Shown: one piece after another, positions 60,663-64,000 of the stretch | Position numbering within the stretch: the first letter of the stretch is position 1 | Layout: the number at the start of each line of letters is the position of its first letter | NCBI GenBank assembly: GCA_963677325.2 | Contig: CAXXGM010000006.1 | Coordinates: 248,001 to 312,000, forward strand | Direction: 5' to 3' | From: G963677325 sp963677325 | Lineage (GTDB): Bacteria; Bacteroidota; Bacteroidia; Bacteroidales; Prolixibacteraceae | Length of the DNA stretch: 64,000 nucleotides | Program-made: the position numbers and the translations under genes | Notes under the pieces: generated by a model | Told to the model about the DNA's origin: nothing | Database searches by the model: none | The model's input: the letters and a program-made list of their open reading frames with translations, nothing else

Positions 60663-62111
60663 TTACCGGCCTTCTGCATTCCTATTCCGCCATAAATAAT
60701 ATACCGGTATCCCAAGTAATACAATAATCAAGCCAGGCCAGGTATATTCGGGTTTATAAATCAATAAAATCAACATGATCAATACAGCCAAAATGATGTA
60801 GAGAAGCGGGATCACCGGATATCCAAAGGCTTTATACGGACGGTCCACATGAGGTAGTTTTTTTCGCAAACGAAACAGGCCCCAAATAGTAAGGGAATAA
60901 AATATAAGCACTGCAAAAATTACATAATCCAGCAACTGACCGTATGTCCCTGAAAGGCATAGAAGGCTGGCCCATATTCCCTGTATCATCAATCCGTTCG
61001 CAGGTACTCCTTTTTCATTCAACAGCCCCACCTTTTTGAAGAATATTTTATCCTCTGCCATAGCATAATAGACGCGTGCTCCCGAGAGAATGATTCCATT
61101 ATTACAGCCAAATGTGGATATTACGATAAAAGCCGCCATGATCCATACGGCATAATTTCCAAAAACTCCGGTCATGGAAGCCGTGGCAAGCCGATCATTC
61201 AAGGCAAATTGTATTCCCCTTGCAGCAGCATCAATTCCCTGTGGGTCACCTCTCAATGGAAGAGCTCTTATATAAACAAGATTAGCAAAAAGGTACAGGA
61301 CGGTCACAATTATGGTTCCAAGGAACAGACTGAGCGGGATGTTTCTCCTGGGGTTTATGACCTCTCCGGCTGTAAAGGTAATATTGTTCCATGCATCCGA
61401 GGAAAAAAGACTTCCGACCATAGCCATACCTAAGGCGATAACGAGTCCAAGGCCTGCAACAGGCAAAATCTGACCATCAGGTTTAATTTCCCGTGCATCC
61501 CAGAAACTCAGACTGTTTTGATGGATTGCAAAGGGATTGGTAGCGAACAGAAGTCCAACAACAATGAATAAAACGAGGAGTAAAAATTTACCTGATGTAA
61601 AGATATTCTGGACTTTCTTGCCTTCTTTTATTCCCCGGGTATTGATCCATGTCAGGAAAAGAATGGACCCAATAGCAAGAAGCTGAACCGGGCCGAATTT
61701 GAAAAACCCTGCACTTAGCCAGACTATATCTTCTGAAACTGCCGGAATCAGTACTCCCGTAAACTTTGCAAAAGCCATGGCTACCGCCGCAATTGTTCCT
61801 GTTTGTATAACAAGAAACAATGTCCACCCGTAGAGAAAACCCGTTAACCGGTTATAAGACTCTTTCAGATAAACGTATTGTCCTCCGGCTTTTGGGAACA
61901 ATCCGGCCAGTTCTCCATAACTGAGGGCTGCTATTACAGTCATAAATCCGGTAATCATCCAGACCGCCATCAGCCATCCGGATGAGCCGGTTTTTCGGGC
62001 GATATCAGAACTGACAATAAAGATTCCTGAGCCAACCATAGAACCTATTACAATGGCTGTTGAATCAAAAAGGTTCAACCTTTTCCTGAACCGGTGTTCT
62101 TCGCCTGTCAT
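60663..62111 (-). CDS. APC-family amino acid permease
   Basis: A 482-residue transporter with about 12 helices. The first helix carries STAIVIGSMVGSGIFIVSSD with the GSGIF substrate-binding turn; AALSYGELAGLFPKAGGQYVY, DAWNNITFTAGEVINPRRNIP and FGCNNGIILSGARVYYAMAED follow. By pattern it is close to the LAT/heterodimeric-type or yfnA-like antiporters. Substrate is probably an amino acid but is not fixed. Its 3' end meets the octamer array. Confidence 0.9.
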   Translation of the reverse strand: MTGEEHRFRKRLNLFDSTAIVIGSMVGSGIFIVSSDIARKTGSSGWLMAVWMITGFMTVIAALSYGELAGLFPKAGGQYVYLKESYNRLTGFLYGWTLFLVIQTGTIAAVAMAFAKFTGVLIPAVSEDIVWLSAGFFKFGPVQLLAIGSILFLTWINTRGIKEGKKVQNIFTSGKFLLLVLFIVVGLLFATNPFAIHQNSLSFWDAREIKPDGQILPVAGLGLVIALGMAMVGSLFSSDAWNNITFTAGEVINPRRNIPLSLFLGTIIVTVLYLFANLVYIRALPLRGDPQGIDAAARGIQFALNDRLATASMTGVFGNYAVWIMAAFIVISTFGCNNGIILSGARVYYAMAEDKIFFKKVGLLNEKGVPANGLMIQGIWASLLCLSGTYGQLLDYVIFAVLIFYSLTIWGLFRLRKKLPHVDRPYKAFGYPVIPLLYIILAVLIMLILLIYKPEYTWPGLIIVLLGIPVYYLWRNRNAEGR

Positions 62112-62320
62112 TTCTGATGAAGATAATGTAACTGCAATTTACAGGAAATTTTACATATAACATAATTTCGATCCAAAACCCAGTGGGCCGTTTATTACAC
62201 TTGATTTTTCCATTTGATTAAACTAATTTGTAGATAAGGTTTTAGTTATCCGCAACAACGATCCGGAAAATTAGAATAGACCTTCCTTTAGAATCCTGAT
62301 TAAAACATAAAAGCACGACC

Positions 62321-64000
62321 ATGACAAATAATACGATAGTATCCTTCTCTTTAAAAAACGCCGCTAAGCTGAGTCATGAGAAAATACTCAATCCGGAAAG
62401 AGCCTCCCTGATTGACTCCATTTCAACCGACAGGCCGGTTCTGGTGAATTTAGTAGCCGGGATGGGAACAAGATTCGGTCAGGAGCCAAAATGTATTCAG
62501 CAGGTAAAAGGTATTCCTCTGGCACGCCATTCGATCGATGCTTTCCACCGTTTCAGTCCTTCCCCGGCAATCTGTATTGTTGGATACCGGTATCAGGAAG
62601 TAACGGATGCTTTGGGAGAGGACAATCTTTACGTATTATCGGATAACCCCAGAGGAGGTACAGCTTTCGCTGCTTTTGAAGTTTTCAGTGTTCCTGGTTT
62701 GCTTGAAAAAAACCCCTTACTCATCATTACCATGGGGGACCGTATTATACCTCCATCCGTATTCCGAAATATCTGGAGAGTGCATACCGAAAGGGAAAAA
62801 GAGGCAGACCTTACATTCCTCACAGCAAGATATGAACCACCCAGAAATAACGGGAAAGGACGTATTGTCAGAGATCAAAAGGGGCGAATTCTTCGAATTG
62901 CGGAAGAAAGGGATATAGAAGTAACATCCGATCCAAAGCTGAGGCAATCGATGCTGAGCATCAACGAAGGGAATTGTCCGTTGTATGTGATACGGGCCAA
63001 AAATCTCTTTTATTATGCATCGGAACTTACCAACATGAATCAACAGGGGCAATATTATTTGACCGATCTGATTGAAAATATCAGTAAAGACGGCGGTGAA
63101 ATCAGAACAATAACCACCTCGATCAATGAACCAGAATATGATCTTTTGTGCTCGGATGTGACCCAGCCAATGGATCTGGCTCTTCTTGAAGGAATTATGA
63201 CAACCAATGCCGGATTATTGATCCCGGAAGAACTTGAAATTGAACAGACGGCCAAATTAATCATGTCCGGACGCCCAGCCGGACAAGTTGCCTCTATTGC
63301 AAAACAGCTCAATAAACTTATGGCATTGATCCAGAAGAAAAAACTTCCTTTTGAGCCGGGTAAACCCATAGGGATAGGAATTGCCGGCGGCCGGTTAAGA
63401 ATTGCCATCATGCATCCCGATATGGTCCGGTTTTATGGTCCTGCCTGGCAGATGCCAATCGGAGCAGGAGATTCATCAGGAGAGGAACAGATTGTAATCC
63501 TTATTCAGGAATCTGAAGATCACCGCATTCACCTTCTTCCAAGGAAAAAACAATACAGGGAATACATTAATTCCATTTCGGCTGATGATGATGCAATGTA
63601 TCCCGGTGAAGATATTTCGGACATGATCACCTATGAAAAATTTGGGACAAAGATGAGCAAAGAGCTTCTTCTTTCCCTTGGCTATTTCAGCGATGAGGAA
63701 TTGGAAGAACGCCGAAAAAAAAGCCAGCCTCTTCCTCCTTCCTCACTGAGAGCATCCAACAACATGCGCCGGCCTTTCACCCTGGTGCTCAATGCAATTG
63801 CCTCGCTTCGCACTTTGAGGCAGGGCCATCTTGGAACAAAAGTTCAGGAACATCTTGGATGGAATAATTTCAAAGGATTACGGATTGTCTCCACCGGCAA
63901 TATCCCACAGGGTGGTTTTTCAAGCTCCTCAGCCGTTACAGTGGCCACAAAAAATGCCATTAATGCTCTTTTTGATCTTGGTATCTCTCCCGATTTGCTG
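62321..64000 (+). CDS. Bifunctional sugar nucleotidyltransferase / GHMP kinase (3' end outside window)
   Basis: 560 codons are open from ATG 62321 to the window end with no stop. Residues ~45-290 form a nucleotidyltransferase: LVNLVAGMGTRFGQEPKC (G-x-G-T-R-x-G), LSDNPRGGTAFAAFE, LIITMGDRIIPP. Residues ~330-420 are a linking domain. Near 540 GNIPQGGFSSSSAVTVATKN is the ATP-binding motif 2 of GHMP kinases. Together the layout is like Fkp (kinase plus pyrophosphorylase in one chain), which makes a nucleotide sugar by the salvage route; the sugar is unknown. No operon partner is visible in the window. Confidence 0.8.
   Translation, partial: MTNNTIVSFSLKNAAKLSHEKILNPERASLIDSISTDRPVLVNLVAGMGTRFGQEPKCIQQVKGIPLARHSIDAFHRFSPSPAICIVGYRYQEVTDALGEDNLYVLSDNPRGGTAFAAFEVFSVPGLLEKNPLLIITMGDRIIPPSVFRNIWRVHTEREKEADLTFLTARYEPPRNNGKGRIVRDQKGRILRIAEERDIEVTSDPKLRQSMLSINEGNCPLYVIRAKNLFYYASELTNMNQQGQYYLTDLIENISKDGGEIRTITTSINEPEYDLLCSDVTQPMDLALLEGIMTTNAGLLIPEELEIEQTAKLIMSGRPAGQVASIAKQLNKLMALIQKKKLPFEPGKPIGIGIAGGRLRIAIMHPDMVRFYGPAWQMPIGAGDSSGEEQIVILIQESEDHRIHLLPRKKQYREYINSISADDDAMYPGEDISDMITYEKFGTKMSKELLLSLGYFSDEELEERRKKSQPLPPSSLRASNNMRRPFTLVLNAIASLRTLRQGHLGTKVQEHLGWNNFKGLRIVSTGNIPQGGFSSSSAVTVATKNAINALFDLGISPDLL

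Noticed and set aside
60451..60699. Plus-strand frame rich in THQLI repeats
   Set aside because: It is a translation of the octamer array and overlaps two real minus-strand genes.
1..64000. tRNA or rRNA genes
   Set aside because: No T-loop/acceptor pattern or rRNA segment was recognised by eye in any intergenic region.

Overview
The window looks like a chromosomal segment of a Bacteroidota bacterium, probably an anaerobic or oxygen-tolerant member of the Bacteroidales/Marinilabiliales side of the phylum. Supporting signs are TTG-N19/20-TAnnTTTG promoters, weak or absent Shine-Dalgarno sites, TonB-dependent receptors, many lipoproteins with a Cys lipobox, a BlaI/BlaR1 pair with TonB C-terminal domains, and Bacteroidota-type small membrane proteins. 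No rRNA, tRNA or CRISPR array was recognised. Species cannot be named from the sequence alone.

Layout. 1-1.6 kb: end of a phosphoketolase gene and a class I fructose-bisphosphate aldolase. 1.6-6 kb: a DnaE-type polymerase and DinB (damage-tolerance pair). 6-26 kb: housekeeping genes (OmpA-like lipoprotein, TPR protein, VirJ-like hydrolase, aspartate kinase, dodecin, zinc alcohol dehydrogenase, M64 peptidase, two sugar isomerase-like proteins, lipocalin, RF3, MsrA, ElyC-like, glycerate kinase, malic enzyme). 26-36 kb: small membrane proteins, CNNM/CBS protein, rhomboid, rubrerythrin, CDF metal exporter, a frameshifted CzcC-like remnant, superoxide dismutase, PAP2 and DgkA. 36.3-43.3 kb: a metal-acquisition island with NikR, a TonB receptor, a secreted nucleoside-hydrolase/FmdE fusion, a His/Cys-rich secreted protein and a second TonB receptor. 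43.3-58.3 kb: a segment bounded by two identical, inverted IS4-family elements. It holds deletion scars of DUF1858, PAS and hemerythrin genes, a GxxExxY gene between direct repeats, BlaI/BlaR1, an isochorismatase, a secreted TldD/TldE-like pair and RmuC. 58.4-60.5 kb: a phospholipid operon whose cdsA is broken by a 14-nt repeat. 60.5-64 kb: an octamer array, an APC permease, and the start of a large nucleotidyltransferase/GHMP-kinase fusion that runs off the end.

Two themes stand out. First, at least eight intergenic places hold imperfect repeats with a period near 11 nt, several with a second half that is the inverted complement of the first. The unit sequence differs from place to place while the architecture stays the same, and one such pair of blocks brackets a GxxExxY (PD-(D/E)XK-like) gene. 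Second, the NikR-led island pairs a nickel sensor with all four metal ligands, a receptor, and an unusual secreted two-domain enzyme-like protein. Other points: a cdsA frame that loss of exactly one 14-nt repeat would restore, and paired BlaI-type dyads on the blaI promoter.
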